Shown: positions 8,735-17,733 of the stretch, piece by piece
Layout of the letters: each line of letters starts with the position of its first letter
Numbering within the stretch: position 1 is the first letter of the stretch
Assembly (NCBI GenBank): GCA_963578105.1
Contig: CAUZBP010000006.1
Span: 1 to 64,000, forward strand
DNA from: GCA-2718815 sp963578105
GTDB lineage: Bacteria; Planctomycetota; Planctomycetia; Pirellulales; Pirellulaceae
DNA: 64,000 nt
Direction of reading: 5' to 3'
Program-made: the position numbers and the translations under genes
Notes under the pieces: model-generated
What the model was told of the DNA's origin: nothing
Databases searched by the model: none
Seen by the model: the letters and a program-made list of their open reading frames with translations, nothing else

Positions 8735-9313
8735 ATGATGCTACGAATCCACCCCGCTTCCGTTCTGCTGGTCACAATGGTTCTGACACTGGTTCACCTG
8801 TCTTCTCTTGGTCGGACACTATTGGCGGCGAAACACGATCTGAAAACAAATGCAAAGCAGTGTTCGGGCTGTGAAAAATGTGCGTCCCGGACCAACTGCT
8901 CGGACGCTTGCAATTGTTCGCAGCGCAACTGTCGTCTCTGTGATCCCCTAACAGAACTTTGCTGCATCGGAAACGGCGAGTTGCTCGCTCACCTGGGACG
9001 CCCACGGGAGTATGGCGAGCCGGCCTCCACTGGGCCAGACCTGTTCTACAACTTTTATAACGGTCCGACCGGTGGGGCAACGTACTCAGCAGCGATGTAC
9101 CCGTCACCGCGTCTGACACCGCCCGTCACAGGCTACTCCTATTACACTTACCAGCCGATTATGCCGCATGAGTACATGTATAGACACAAGCGGAAGTATC
9201 ACCACTACTACAATGGCAACCGAGGTCTGAACAAAACAACCGTCAGTTATACCCCTAACCGACTCCAATCGCTTCGCGCCTTTGTGCACTGGGTACTCGA
9301 GCCTCCGCGCTAA
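8735..9313 (+). CDS. Secreted cysteine-rich small protein
   Basis: A 192-aa protein with an N-terminal signal or anchor segment (HPASVLLVTMVLTLVHLSSL). It continues into a dense cysteine region (CSGCEKCASRTNCSDAC, CNCSQRNCRLCD, ELCC), about a dozen cysteines between residues 42 and 82. A Tyr, Pro and His rich tail follows (YSYYTYQPIMPHEY, HKRKYHHYY). AAGGAG lies 6-7 bases before the ATG pair at 8735 and 8738. The family is unknown to me. Planctomycetes carry many such exported proteins, and cysteine clustering suggests disulphide or metal-linked structure outside the cytoplasm. The next gene starts 27 bases later and shares the exported Tyr/Pro/His-rich style, so the two are probably one transcript. 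Confidence 0.75.
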   Translation: MMLRIHPASVLLVTMVLTLVHLSSLGRTLLAAKHDLKTNAKQCSGCEKCASRTNCSDACNCSQRNCRLCDPLTELCCIGNGELLAHLGRPREYGEPASTGPDLFYNFYNGPTGGATYSAAMYPSPRLTPPVTGYSYYTYQPIMPHEYMYRHKRKYHHYYNGNRGLNKTTVSYTPNRLQSLRAFVHWVLEPPR

Positions 9314-9340
9314 GTCAACTTACTCCACAGGGAAAGTTTC

Positions 9341-9691
9341 ATGCATCGCATTTTCCTCCTCACATTGCTGACCACGTTCCTCTGTGTTCCCGCAATGAAC
9401 ACAAACGTTTTCGGCTGGGACCGCATGGCCAGAATGGCTGCCGTACGTCCTTGGCATTTACCGTATTATCATCCTCAAGCGAGACGTCCAGTCTCGCTAG
9501 TCGTGCCACCGAACACCGCACAGACGATATACAGCTGGGGTGCGGCTGGAACACAAATGCGTCCCATCTATCACCAGTATCATCGCGGACCTCAAAACAC
9601 CATCGCTGAACGTGGTCACTTGCGGGCCCCGCCTGGTTATCCTGCAAGTACACAGCAGATGGGAATACACTACATTCGCGCTCCCTGGTAA
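9341..9691 (+). CDS. Secreted Pro/Tyr/His-rich small protein
   Basis: A 116-aa exported protein with a clear signal peptide (IFLLTLLTTFLCVPAMNT; cleavage probably near residue 24). The mature part is low complexity and rich in P, Y, H, R and aromatic residues (WHLPYYHPQARRP, YHQYHRGPQ), with no cysteines. A GGGAAAG run lies upstream of the ATG. It follows the cysteine-rich exported gene by 27 bases and is itself followed by a strong terminator, so these two genes form a small unit. Function unknown. A role in the cell surface would fit the composition but is inference. Confidence 0.7.
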   Translation: MHRIFLLTLLTTFLCVPAMNTNVFGWDRMARMAAVRPWHLPYYHPQARRPVSLVVPPNTAQTIYSWGAAGTQMRPIYHQYHRGPQNTIAERGHLRAPPGYPASTQQMGIHYIRAPW

Positions 9692-9744
9692 CCGTCCACC
9701 CGACCCCGGCCGGTTACCCCCTCATCCGGCCGAGCTTTCCGACT

Positions 9745-9777
9745 GGCAGTTCGACTTCCTGTTGAACTGCCTTTTTT
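9745..9777 (+). terminator. Rho-independent terminator after the secreted-protein pair
   Basis: An 8-bp perfect stem (GGCAGTTC at 9745-9752, GAACTGCC at 9764-9771) with an 11-base loop is followed by six T (9772-9777). It lies 54 bases after the second secreted-protein stop codon. Confidence 0.9.
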
Positions 9778-9882
9778 GTACTGAGTGTTTGTGAAGGGTC
9801 TGATATCAAAAACTTTCCTGCCTGCCCCGTATTTCGTGATGCTGATCAGCTGGAACTCTGCAAATGCCACTCTGCTGACTTC

Positions 9883-12447
9883 TCAATCCGCTTCCTGGCA
9901 GAGCTTAAGTAGTTCCAAAAAATCATGTTTGCACTGCGCACCCTCAAACCCAGGCGGTACCGCCTGAATCAATCCCAGAATTTCCGCCGCCCGACGGGCA
10001 TTCCCCAAACGATAGTGTGCCAGTGCCAAGGAATACTTGGCGTGGTACCAACTTTCCGTTTTGGGACGACTGTGCCTGGCAATCTCGCGCCACTTCGCCA
10101 AAGCAAGCTCCCTGGAACGTTGATCATCATTTTCCAGCAGAAGCTGGGCATAAGATTGTTGAATCTCGGCGTGACGTGGATTCTCCCGTACCAGTCGCTC
10201 CAACTCCTGAAGCGCCTGTTGACGATTACCAATCACGGCAAGTGCCTCCGCGCGACTGCGCTGTGCACAAATCTGATCCGCACCAGACAATTCGTCCCAC
10301 ACTTGTTCTAGATAGGAGACGGTCATCAATTGAAGACGTGCAGCTTGCTGCCGCTGCATGAGAGATTGCGATGGCTTGTCAAGTTGCCCAAGGGATTTCA
10401 ACAAGCTCATTAGATTCGCCGATGGCTTGGTCAGAAGGGCAAGCCGACGTCCTGCTTCTTCCATCCTGCCCTGCCGGGCCAAGGCTTCAATCAACAGGAC
10501 TTCCGCTGCAGACGGCCATTGAGCAGACGTTTGGCTCGTGTCACGCAAAGCAGCTTCCAGGTAACTCTGAGCTATCATTAATCCTTGGGTGGTAAATTGC
10601 ATCTGCAACCGTACCGTTTCCAATACGGCCGCTTGCGCCGTAGGACTCCAACGCTCCGGGAGTTTTCCGTCGTTTCGGCGAAAGAGTTGTTCAAAGTACT
10701 TCAACGCGATTTTCAGCTCCCCGGTAATCCTCGCTCCTGACTTTTGCAGATGCCTCAACTTCTGAGCCCAACATTTTCCAGTCGCTCCAATTGCCCGGTC
10801 CTTTTGAGCATAATTCAGGGAAATGTCGCGATAAACGTTGACAGCGCTCGTCCAGTCACGTTGTCGCTGGTAGATATTTCCCAAAGACCACCGCACTGAG
10901 TCGGCACTCGCTGTATGGGGCCAAGACTCAAGATGTTCCCGAAGCAGTCGAATGTATTCTTCCCGAGATGCCGCAGGATCTTGGCGGATTAAATCCGCGG
11001 CACACGCGATGGCCATAAGATGTGCTTCACTCGCCTGAGAGTCTGCACGATACTCCAGCCCCAGGGCGCGAAATCGCTCCAAACTTTGTTGCAGGTCTCC
11101 CTGTTCCTGGGCGATGCGGGCAGCAGTGAATGCAAGACGAAAAGAGCGATCACGTTCCCCCAGTGATTTCGATAGCCGGGCAGCCTTCTGATATACCTCC
11201 ATTGCTTTCGACCACTGTTGATCGGCGTAGAGATTTTGTGCCGTCTGCACTAGCAACTGGACGTCTTCCACATCCACTCCACCTTCCGCCGCCCTGACAA
11301 CTAACATGCCACTGCGACGTTTCCAGTAAGGTCCGTGCAACTGGCCAATCTGGTTCAGTTGATGGACAATCTTGTTTTTCCAAATGGACGTTTGCGGATC
11401 ATTTTTCGGCCCGGCCGCCCAAAGTGCAATCAATCCTTCCATTTCTGCCAAGTCCAAATTGGCTGACCTGACTTCGTGGTCAGCAAGAGGGTGTGCAATC
11501 AACCGAGCCAATTGACGCAATTCTCCCTGATCAATGGCCAGCCGAATCTGCTCCGCCCTTAGTTCAAGCTGTACGGGTGCGGGAGGAGCTGCGGAGTGAA
11601 GCATTTGCAGCGCTGCACCAGCCCTTCTGGCATCTCCCAATAGGCGGTAGCAGGCAACCTGCTCCAAACGAACCGACCAAATCACTTCCTCCGTTGGAGG
11701 AAGTGAAGCCAAAGGACCAAGTTGCTCCAGGGCCTGCGTCAAGGCATTGATCCGGTCGACGCTCTGTGGTGGATAGGCCAAACCCTGGTTACGGTAAGCC
11801 CGAACCAGCTGGTAGCTCACGTTTCGCTGGAGCGAGTAAAGCTGAGCATCCGTGAGACTGCCGGAAACTCGATTTCTTTGCCGTGTCTGATAAGAAATAT
11901 CCGGCAACAAGTGCTCAAGCAGACCGATCACGCGCCGCAACTCGGCGCGCACCTCTTCCCAGGGTTGATCGCTTGCGGCAGTAATTTCCGCCTCTTGCCG
12001 AGTTACTTCACCACGCGCCAACCCCACCAGGGCACGTTGGAGCTTGACCAGAAGTAGCTGGGGATGATCCGGATGACCCCTTTCAAAAATCGAAAGACAG
12101 TCCTGGGCCTGATGCCACAGTGTTTCACGTAAGCCCGATTCGAGGTGAAGTGCGTGCTGAGCATAAGTGCGCGACAACTCAATCGTCCAACGCAGTTCTT
12201 CAGCACCATCTGTCCGCTGGCGTTTCAACCGCTGTGAGCAATAGACCTCGGCCAGTTCAAACAGACGTCTGGCCCGTAATCCCTCCAAGAACTCAGCGTT
12301 CAATGAGTCGGACGCGGCAACATACGGGGACAACCAGATGACGGTCAGCAAGACCGGTAAGTATCGTGGCAGACAGAAACAACTTTTTCCCGACCGGCCC
12401 CTGGCACGCAACGAGTCTGGACAGTCCACTGATCCGCTACAAACCAT
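9883..12447 (-). CDS. Large exported TPR-repeat protein, last gene of the ExbB/ExbD operon
   Basis: An 854-aa protein made almost wholly of helical TPR-like hairpins (for example YQKAARLSKSLGERDRSFR and NIYQRQRDWTSAVNVYRDI). An N-terminal export signal (LPRYLPVLLTVIWLSPYVAAS) follows a long basic n-region. The frame opens at a TTG at 12474, but the ATG at 12447 has AGGAT 7-8 bases upstream and is preferred. It sits 60 bases downstream of two exbD genes. In planctomycete genomes, large exported TPR proteins commonly sit beside ExbB/ExbD sets, where they probably act as the periplasmic scaffold or effector of the motor. No catalytic motif was seen. Confidence 0.8.
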   Translation of the reverse strand: MVCSGSVDCPDSLRARGRSGKSCFCLPRYLPVLLTVIWLSPYVAASDSLNAEFLEGLRARRLFELAEVYCSQRLKRQRTDGAEELRWTIELSRTYAQHALHLESGLRETLWHQAQDCLSIFERGHPDHPQLLLVKLQRALVGLARGEVTRQEAEITAASDQPWEEVRAELRRVIGLLEHLLPDISYQTRQRNRVSGSLTDAQLYSLQRNVSYQLVRAYRNQGLAYPPQSVDRINALTQALEQLGPLASLPPTEEVIWSVRLEQVACYRLLGDARRAGAALQMLHSAAPPAPVQLELRAEQIRLAIDQGELRQLARLIAHPLADHEVRSANLDLAEMEGLIALWAAGPKNDPQTSIWKNKIVHQLNQIGQLHGPYWKRRSGMLVVRAAEGGVDVEDVQLLVQTAQNLYADQQWSKAMEVYQKAARLSKSLGERDRSFRLAFTAARIAQEQGDLQQSLERFRALGLEYRADSQASEAHLMAIACAADLIRQDPAASREEYIRLLREHLESWPHTASADSVRWSLGNIYQRQRDWTSAVNVYRDISLNYAQKDRAIGATGKCWAQKLRHLQKSGARITGELKIALKYFEQLFRRNDGKLPERWSPTAQAAVLETVRLQMQFTTQGLMIAQSYLEAALRDTSQTSAQWPSAAEVLLIEALARQGRMEEAGRRLALLTKPSANLMSLLKSLGQLDKPSQSLMQRQQAARLQLMTVSYLEQVWDELSGADQICAQRSRAEALAVIGNRQQALQELERLVRENPRHAEIQQSYAQLLLENDDQRSRELALAKWREIARHSRPKTESWYHAKYSLALAHYRLGNARRAAEILGLIQAVPPGFEGAQCKHDFLELLKLCQEAD

Positions 12448-12510
12448 TCGGTAGATCCTGATTGAATTCGCCAAGAATTCTATTCCCTCGTTGCCCAGTC
12501 CCCACTCCAG

Positions 12511-12954
12511 CTATATTTCCTCAATGGCAAACTGAATCTTCTGAAATCCCGCAATCTGCGAAATGTCGTAAACATCAATGACATCTCCAAAAGGCACACC
12601 CGCCTGGGGATCAATGACCAGGGGCAAGTCGTGCTTCACCGCTGCCACTCTGAATAAGGTCTGCCGCACTTGTTCCAGATCGGTGAGCGCAGTTTCGCTC
12701 ACGATCCATGCTGGCTGCTGATTTTTCCACAAAATTTGAACAACGACCGGCTCAAAGTCTAATTGCTCAGGACGCATCTCGGACGCCTCTCCTGAACCCT
12801 CATTAACAGAAAGGGCACTGGGCAAAATATATTCTGTGATCTGAAAACTAGCCGTCCAAACGAAAAACACCAACAACAGGAAAACCACGTCAATCATGGG
12901 AGTCATTTTGACGTCAAGTCGTCGCTGTCCGGTCAAGATCGACGGTTTTTTCAA
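12511..12954 (-). CDS. exbD: ExbD/TolR-family biopolymer transport protein (second copy)
   Basis: A 147-aa protein with one membrane helix near residues 20-42 (MTPMIDVVFLLLVFFVWTAS) and a periplasmic C-terminal domain. The aspartate in PMIDVVF is the conserved proton-path residue of ExbD/TolR. The frame is open to 13017, but AGGAG at the end of the preceding gene is 8 bases from a TTG at 12954 (giving MKKPSILTGQRRLDVKMTP), the typical N-terminus, so that start is preferred. The upstream exbD stop lies 3 bases before, so the two are translationally coupled. With the other ExbD and ExbB it would form a proton-motive-force-driven inner membrane motor. Confidence 0.9.
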   Translation of the reverse strand: MKKPSILTGQRRLDVKMTPMIDVVFLLLVFFVWTASFQITEYILPSALSVNEGSGEASEMRPEQLDFEPVVVQILWKNQQPAWIVSETALTDLEQVRQTLFRVAAVKHDLPLVIDPQAGVPFGDVIDVYDISQIAGFQKIQFAIEEI

Positions 12955-12956
12955 GA

Positions 12957-13382
12957 TCAAAACTCCTGGTGCCGCACCACAGAAATCTGAACATTCCAAA
13001 TCCCGGCCTTCGCACAAATCAACATTATTGGTTCGACAAACTGGTAGGGTACATTGCGGTCGCTGCGAATACGTACTTGCAACTGTCCAGCCTGTTCATG
13101 TAGCTCGTAGTCAAGCCGTCGACGAAGCTCGTCCAGTGGCAATCTCCTTCCTCCCAACTGAATTTCACCGTCAGCAAATACGTTGACTGTGACCCGGGCG
13201 GTAGCTTCGTCCTGCAACTCCTGACCAGTTTCGGCTTGAGGCAACGGAAGAGGTACCTGGCTCTCCTGTTTGGCCAGATGACTGGAAACGAGGAAAAAAA
13301 TAATCAACAGGAACACAACATCAATCATTGGTGTCATGTTGAATTGGTAGTCACCGCTCTTCGAAACCGTGGGAATGCGCAT
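12957..13382 (-). CDS. exbD: ExbD/TolR-family biopolymer transport protein (first copy)
   Basis: A 141-aa protein with the signature helix FNMTPMIDVVFLLIIFFL near residues 14-31 and its conserved aspartate, followed by a periplasmic domain (VRIRSDRNVPYQFVEPIM) that matches the ExbD C-terminal fold. ATG start, no evident Shine-Dalgarno site. It lies 200 bases downstream of exbB and directly before the second exbD. Two different ExbD partners for one ExbB recur in planctomycetes and could give a heterodimeric plug in the ExbB pentamer. Confidence 0.92.
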   Translation of the reverse strand: MRIPTVSKSGDYQFNMTPMIDVVFLLIIFFLVSSHLAKQESQVPLPLPQAETGQELQDEATARVTVNVFADGEIQLGGRRLPLDELRRRLDYELHEQAGQLQVRIRSDRNVPYQFVEPIMLICAKAGIWNVQISVVRHQEF

Positions 13383-13583
13383 CAGATATTAAAACACTTT
13401 AACAAAACTGGCAGCAGAGCCGTGCCCGATCCTCGCAACAGGCGCGGTACCTGCACGATCATTGGCATACATTTCAACCCCTTCGACTGAAGTAGCACTC
13501 CTGCAGGGACCATTTTTGATTCACGGCAGGCATCGTCGTACGAGAACATCTTATCCACCCTTGGTTCGAAAACCTTTGTCCTG

Positions 13584-14564
13584 CTACGCCACCGGAGGCG
13601 GTGGCTGTGACGTGGCGGTCCCGTATTCAACCGCCCTCAAACCTTTCAAAGGTGCCAACACGTGCTGGCTCCAATAGGCTGCTTCCGCGACGAGTTGATC
13701 GACACGATTCCGAAAGATGGCAAATGCTCCCAGGGAAGGTATGGCCACAATCAGTCCACCAACCGTCGTGACGAGCGCTTGATAGATCCCCTCGGCCAGC
13801 TGTCCGGCGCCCGCAGTACCCTGAGTACTAGCCACGGTCTGAAAAGCAACAATCATGCCAATCACGGTACCCAACAGTCCCACCATGGGGGCGATATTAC
13901 CAATGACAGACAGGTACTCGATTTTTCTCAATAACCTCGCAGCTTGTTCGGCGAGCGCATCTTCAGCAGCTTTCTCGACGGCAGGCCAACCCCCTTCGAT
14001 TTCCGAAATTCCGCTCAACAAAACAAAAGAAAGTAAACAAGGGGTAGTACGACAAATCTGGTCTGCCTCTGCCAGACTGCCCGCGCTCAACGAACTTCGC
14101 ACTTGATCGCCTAACCCCGGTGGTATCAGTTGGCCTCGACGAATCGTCATCATATGCTCGAACACTAGGTAGGCAGCTGTCAGTGATAAACCCAGAAGGA
14201 ACATGATGATCGGAAATCCGGCCCACCCACCTGAAAAAACAATTTCCAGCAGCTCTCGTGGTGCCCCCGATGAAGTCTCGGCAGATGAAACTTCACTATT
14301 TTGCGCCCAGGCAATTGACGGACACCAAGCCCCGGCCGACAGGCCCGCCAATGCACCTGAAAACTGCCTCTGCCGGCTTGAACAGCTCCATAAGTTCCGG
14401 AGCGATTTCCATGCCCGCTTTCCCCGATCGCCTTTGCGCCAATCACCCCTGATATTTGCCGTCGAATTCGTGGAACGACTGAAACGCGGGAGGAAACAAA
14501 GGTGCTTCAACTGGCAAATTGCAAAAACAAGTTTTGCACGGCACTCGACAAAGAATACGGTCAT
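13584..14564 (-). CDS. exbB: MotA/TolQ/ExbB-family proton channel protein
   Basis: A 326-aa motor protein. Three membrane helices are visible: GFPIIMFLLGLSLTAAYLVF, a pair-forming helix IAPMVGLLGTVIGMIVAF, and ALVTTVGGLIVAIPSLGAF, with the characteristic threonine-rich TVIGM and TTVGGL motifs. A cytoplasmic stretch with CRTTPCLLSFVLLSGISEIEG lies between the first two, as in TolQ. Unusually, about 100 residues precede the first helix and look like a basic leader plus an Ala-rich export segment ending SIAWAQ. The ATG at 14564 has AGGAG about 10 bases upstream. It would couple proton flow to work across the envelope with the two ExbD proteins. Confidence 0.92.
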   Translation of the reverse strand: MTVFFVECRAKLVFAICQLKHLCFLPRFSRSTNSTANIRGDWRKGDRGKRAWKSLRNLWSCSSRQRQFSGALAGLSAGAWCPSIAWAQNSEVSSAETSSGAPRELLEIVFSGGWAGFPIIMFLLGLSLTAAYLVFEHMMTIRRGQLIPPGLGDQVRSSLSAGSLAEADQICRTTPCLLSFVLLSGISEIEGGWPAVEKAAEDALAEQAARLLRKIEYLSVIGNIAPMVGLLGTVIGMIVAFQTVASTQGTAGAGQLAEGIYQALVTTVGGLIVAIPSLGAFAIFRNRVDQLVAEAAYWSQHVLAPLKGLRAVEYGTATSQPPPPVA

Positions 14565-14663
14565 GAAACTGATATCTCCTGTTCTTTCATCGTTCCAGTA
14601 TTCCCGGATTCCTGTCTCGCGGAAAGATCAACAATCGCTTCACGATCCGCCAGCTCGTGCCTG

Positions 14664-15704
14664 CTATTCATTCAGACGCACTCGGGCCAGGGTTGCCGAA
14701 GCCGTATCGCTATAAGTCGTGAGAATCTCTCTATAAAGCGCATGGGCGTTATCTGGTCGCTCAACTTTTTCCAGAGCGGCGGCCGCTAACAAGAGCGATT
14801 CGCTTGTTAGCTCACGGTCATCATGACCCAGTATCGGGATCCGCATCAGCGCGAGTGCTGCTGCTTCGTACTGCTGGTGCTGGAAATACGCCTGTCCAAC
14901 TGGAAAATAAAATCCTTGACCCAGCCCCGGGGAGATTCCAGCTGCCTTGTCATTCCAGCGATGGACCTCCGCCAACGATGCGGTGGCGACTTGAGTCCGC
15001 CACAACTGGGCGGTTGCCAGGTGGGCGACTCGCTGATCCCCGTTGGACCTCAATTCCTTCAACACGGAAATCGCCTGGCCGCGATGCTCCGTTGGCAATA
15101 CCCAACTGGCGGCCAACAACCTTGCGGCGGGGAACTGTCGGTCTTGTAGCCAGCCATGGGCTCGCTGCCTCAGCGTGGAACTCGGCTCCACTGTCTGCCA
15201 GGCCAGTGGAATAGCATCGTAGAACTGCGTTGAGGGGTCACTTTGCACAATGAGAAAAAATGTTTCGCAGGCACGAGTATGTTGGCCTAATGACTGCAAA
15301 CACGACACTTGCCGGCTTAGAATCTGGCGCCGCATCCAGATACGGGAATCATTTTGTTGAGCCAGACGGTAGGCCTCCAACGCTTCCTGAAAACGATGTT
15401 CTTCAAACAATCGATCGGCCGCCAAATGCTGGGGCACCAAGCTCGTTTTGACGTCAATCACCCGCTTGGCAGGAATCGGTAGTTGGTTCCCGTCAGAGGT
15501 TCGAATCACCAACTGGTTACCCGTATAATCGAGAATTTCGCCCTGTTTAGTGATCCGTCCTTTTCCTGTGGCTATGACCACTGCATCTGCACCGGTAACG
15601 AAGTCCGGCGTGAAAAAAACGCTTGCCATGGCGAGACAGGCCCCCAGCGGAACCCTTGGAATACTCCGGCAGTTTTCTTTCATCGAATTCAAACAGTCAG
15701 CCAT
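14664..15704 (-). CDS. Exported TPR-type protein of the ExbB/ExbD operon
   Basis: A 346-aa protein with an N-terminal signal segment (PLGACLAMASVFFTPDFVTGA). A small beta domain follows (GRITKQGEILDYTGNQLVIR, reminiscent of SH3-like or LysM-adjacent beta strands), then helical repeats from about residue 90 (EEHRFQEALEAYRLAQQ, FQHQQYEAAALALMRI). The ATG overlaps the stop of the upstream VWA gene (ATGA), showing translational coupling. It ends 99 bases before exbB. No enzymatic motif is visible. A periplasmic adaptor role for the proton-driven motor is inferred from position. Confidence 0.8.
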   Translation of the reverse strand: MADCLNSMKENCRSIPRVPLGACLAMASVFFTPDFVTGADAVVIATGKGRITKQGEILDYTGNQLVIRTSDGNQLPIPAKRVIDVKTSLVPQHLAADRLFEEHRFQEALEAYRLAQQNDSRIWMRRQILSRQVSCLQSLGQHTRACETFFLIVQSDPSTQFYDAIPLAWQTVEPSSTLRQRAHGWLQDRQFPAARLLAASWVLPTEHRGQAISVLKELRSNGDQRVAHLATAQLWRTQVATASLAEVHRWNDKAAGISPGLGQGFYFPVGQAYFQHQQYEAAALALMRIPILGHDDRELTSESLLLAAAALEKVERPDNAHALYREILTTYSDTASATLARVRLNE

Positions 15705-16711
15705 CAGCGAACCTTTCTTTCGAGTCGAGAAACATCCACATACGCATATTGGCCGGAGTGTTGTTGTGCCAGTTGTCTCAAGAAGTTGTTGCCTCCCGAA
15801 GCTGGACCTAAACCGAATTCGATGGCATGGATGGAGGTGGTGCCTCGGTTCAGCCGACGAAGCCGCGCGAGTTGGGAAGCGGTAAGCCCTGGTTGGTTCG
15901 CATCCGTCAGAAAGAAAATGACATCCGGCTGAAGTTGTAGGGCCATCTCCAGTGCCGACATGTGTTTCGTACCACCCACAGCACTGATGCCCTGAATAAA
16001 ACGCTTCGCCACGTTTTTTCCGCGGTTGTCAGCCCACCACATCCGAGGCGATTCGCCAGCCGGATTGAATATCGACGGGCTTTCATTGTAAAAAATGATC
16101 TGAAACTGATGAATCTCTTCTAACTCATCCAAACTGATCAGCAATTCAGTCTTGGCGGCATGCAAAGGACGACCTTGGTAGTCTCCCATACTTGCCGAAC
16201 GATCAAACAAATAGACAAAATTTGTTCCAGTCCCCGCGACCCCGAAAACACTAGTCTGAATCGAACTCCCAAAGCGTTTGGGCGGAGGGCGACCTGTGAT
16301 CATCGAACCCGGATCGGGCAGACCACTTCCGTTTTGGGCTGCCGGAACCTGTAGATTGCTGGTCGAGGGTAGTTCATGCTCGAATGTTGTTACAAGCTGC
16401 TCGGCACTCGGAAGCAACCAGTCTGTAGAGTCTTGCTCTAAAATTTCCTCCGCTTCGGTTTGTCTATCCGATTCGCCCTCGTAATACTCCACATGATCTG
16501 CAGTTCGGGCTGCCAGCACGATACCCGCCGCCCGATTCGGCTCCACGGCAGCCCCCTGCGGCGTCCAACGCACGTTGAACAACAGCAAAAGCAGTAGAAC
16601 CGTGTGCAGCCCAGCCGAAAGAACCCAAGCGGGAACAAATCGTTCACGAAATGCGGGCGTATAGGTATCTCCCGACATCGATTCGGAAACCCCCCGGCTC
16701 CATGTTCCCAT
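15704..16711 (-). CDS. Membrane-anchored von Willebrand factor A domain protein
   Basis: The VWA domain in the C-terminal half carries the MIDAS motif in LFDRSASMGDYQG (DxSxS), with supporting metal-site segments (GGTKHMSALEMAL, FFLTDANQPG). A membrane helix near the N-terminus (AWVLSAGLHTVLLLLLLFNV) followed by a Pro/Glu-rich linker anchors the domain outside the membrane, much like a TonB layout. The frame is open to a TTG at 16837; ATGs at 16711 and 16678 are more credible, none has a good Shine-Dalgarno site, and 16711 is chosen provisionally. First clear gene of the envelope operon, coupled to the TPR gene by ATGA. Confidence 0.82.
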   Translation of the reverse strand: MGTWSRGVSESMSGDTYTPAFRERFVPAWVLSAGLHTVLLLLLLFNVRWTPQGAAVEPNRAAGIVLAARTADHVEYYEGESDRQTEAEEILEQDSTDWLLPSAEQLVTTFEHELPSTSNLQVPAAQNGSGLPDPGSMITGRPPPKRFGSSIQTSVFGVAGTGTNFVYLFDRSASMGDYQGRPLHAAKTELLISLDELEEIHQFQIIFYNESPSIFNPAGESPRMWWADNRGKNVAKRFIQGISAVGGTKHMSALEMALQLQPDVIFFLTDANQPGLTASQLARLRRLNRGTTSIHAIEFGLGPASGGNNFLRQLAQQHSGQYAYVDVSRLERKVR

Positions 16712-16811
16712 GGGGGGCGTTTGATCGTCAGATACCTGGGGGGAATGGTCGGCCACTGGGTTTTCAGAAATTACTGTGATAAAAGGGATTACGGCGAAAG
16801 CGCGGTGAATT

Positions 16812-17075
16812 CTAGGACCCGGCAGAAAAATCGTCAACGCGAGTCACCGGCGGCAAGGCACTGGCTGCAGGAACTAAGGGTCTTCGAGCGCGAAGCTGCA
16901 AGCCGTATAAAAGCAAACCGTATAAAAACAGTGAAATGAAAACCAGCAGCTGACATTCATACGTCCCCCGTCGAACCGGCTCCGACAGCCAAGCGGCCTC
17001 TACAAGCCAGGAACTTCCATCCTTTCCAGGCCGGCGGCCCACGGTCTCCAGTTCCAAAATCCAACCCCGCCGCAC
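16812..17075 (-). CDS. Possible small membrane protein at the head of the envelope operon
   Basis: An 87-aa frame with GTG start and one good membrane helix (LLVFISLFLYGLLLYGL). It ends about 100 bases before the preferred VWA start and in the space between the divergent def gene and the operon. No Shine-Dalgarno site and no recognised family. The hydrophobic helix makes it worth listing, but it could be a chance frame. Confidence 0.35.
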   Translation of the reverse strand: MRRGWILELETVGRRPGKDGSSWLVEAAWLSEPVRRGTYECQLLVFISLFLYGLLLYGLQLRARRPLVPAASALPPVTRVDDFSAGS

Positions 17076-17078
17076 AGC

Positions 17079-17107
17079 CTACATAAAATTCGCTGCTGAC
17101 GTATAAT
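17079..17107 (+). promoter_or_regulatory. Candidate promoter of def-fmt
   Basis: A perfect TATAAT lies at 17102-17107, 37 bases upstream of the def start. The -35 region (around 17079-17085, CTACATA) matches the TTGACA consensus poorly, so the element is supported mainly by its -10 box and position. Confidence 0.4.
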
Positions 17108-17143
17108 TACTTTCCACCATCGATCCTTCCAGGAACCGGCACG

Positions 17144-17722
17144 TTGCAGATTGTCACCTACCCACATCCCACGCTGCGTCACAAATCTCAACCGATCAAA
17201 CGAGTTGACGCCAATCTACGCAAAATGGTCAGCCAAATGTTTGAGCTGATGTATGAGGCTCGCGGTGTGGGACTGGCGGCTAATCAAGTTGATTTTCCAT
17301 TTCGCCTGTTCGTGGCTAACTTGCAGAGCGATCCGGAGGAAGGTGAAGAACTGGTTTTTATCAATCCCGTGATAAGCCGGACCAAAGGTTTGGAAGAGAA
17401 GGAAGAAGGATGCTTGAGCCTGCCCGAGCTCTATGGACCCGTCAAACGTCCGGAAACAGTTCTGGTGACTGCCTACACACTCCGTGGCGAAGAGATCGAA
17501 GCAAAACTAAGCGGCTTCGCGGCCCGGGTGGTGCAACACGAAACCGATCATTTGGATGGTGTCATGTTCATTGACCGACTGAGTGAAACGGAGGCGATGG
17601 CGGCCAGGGAAACAATTGAGGAGTTTGAACTCACTTTTTCCGGCCGTCGTCAACGTCAGGAAATTCCGTCAGACAATGACATCTTGCAGCGTCTCCTGGA
17701 CCTGGAAAACCAGTACTGCTGA
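17144..17722 (+). CDS. def: Peptide deformylase
   Basis: Removes the N-formyl group from new proteins (192 aa). All three family motifs are present: GVGLAANQ (41-48), EGCLSLP (88-94, with the metal-binding cysteine 90) and QHETDHLDG (131-139, HExxH metal ligands H132 and H136 with catalytic E133). The start is TTG with AGGAA 8 bases upstream. fmt begins 11 bases after the stop, so the formylation and deformylation enzymes are one operon. The C-terminal tail past the last motif is about 50 residues, a little longer than the Escherichia coli enzyme. Confidence 0.97.
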   Translation: MQIVTYPHPTLRHKSQPIKRVDANLRKMVSQMFELMYEARGVGLAANQVDFPFRLFVANLQSDPEEGEELVFINPVISRTKGLEEKEEGCLSLPELYGPVKRPETVLVTAYTLRGEEIEAKLSGFAARVVQHETDHLDGVMFIDRLSETEAMAARETIEEFELTFSGRRQRQEIPSDNDILQRLLDLENQYC

Positions 17723-17733
17723 ATCGAGGACTG

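Noticed and set aside
8550..8738. A plus-strand frame of 62 aa before the cysteine-rich exported gene.
   Set aside because: It is serine and cysteine rich with no domain and lies opposite another doubtful frame.
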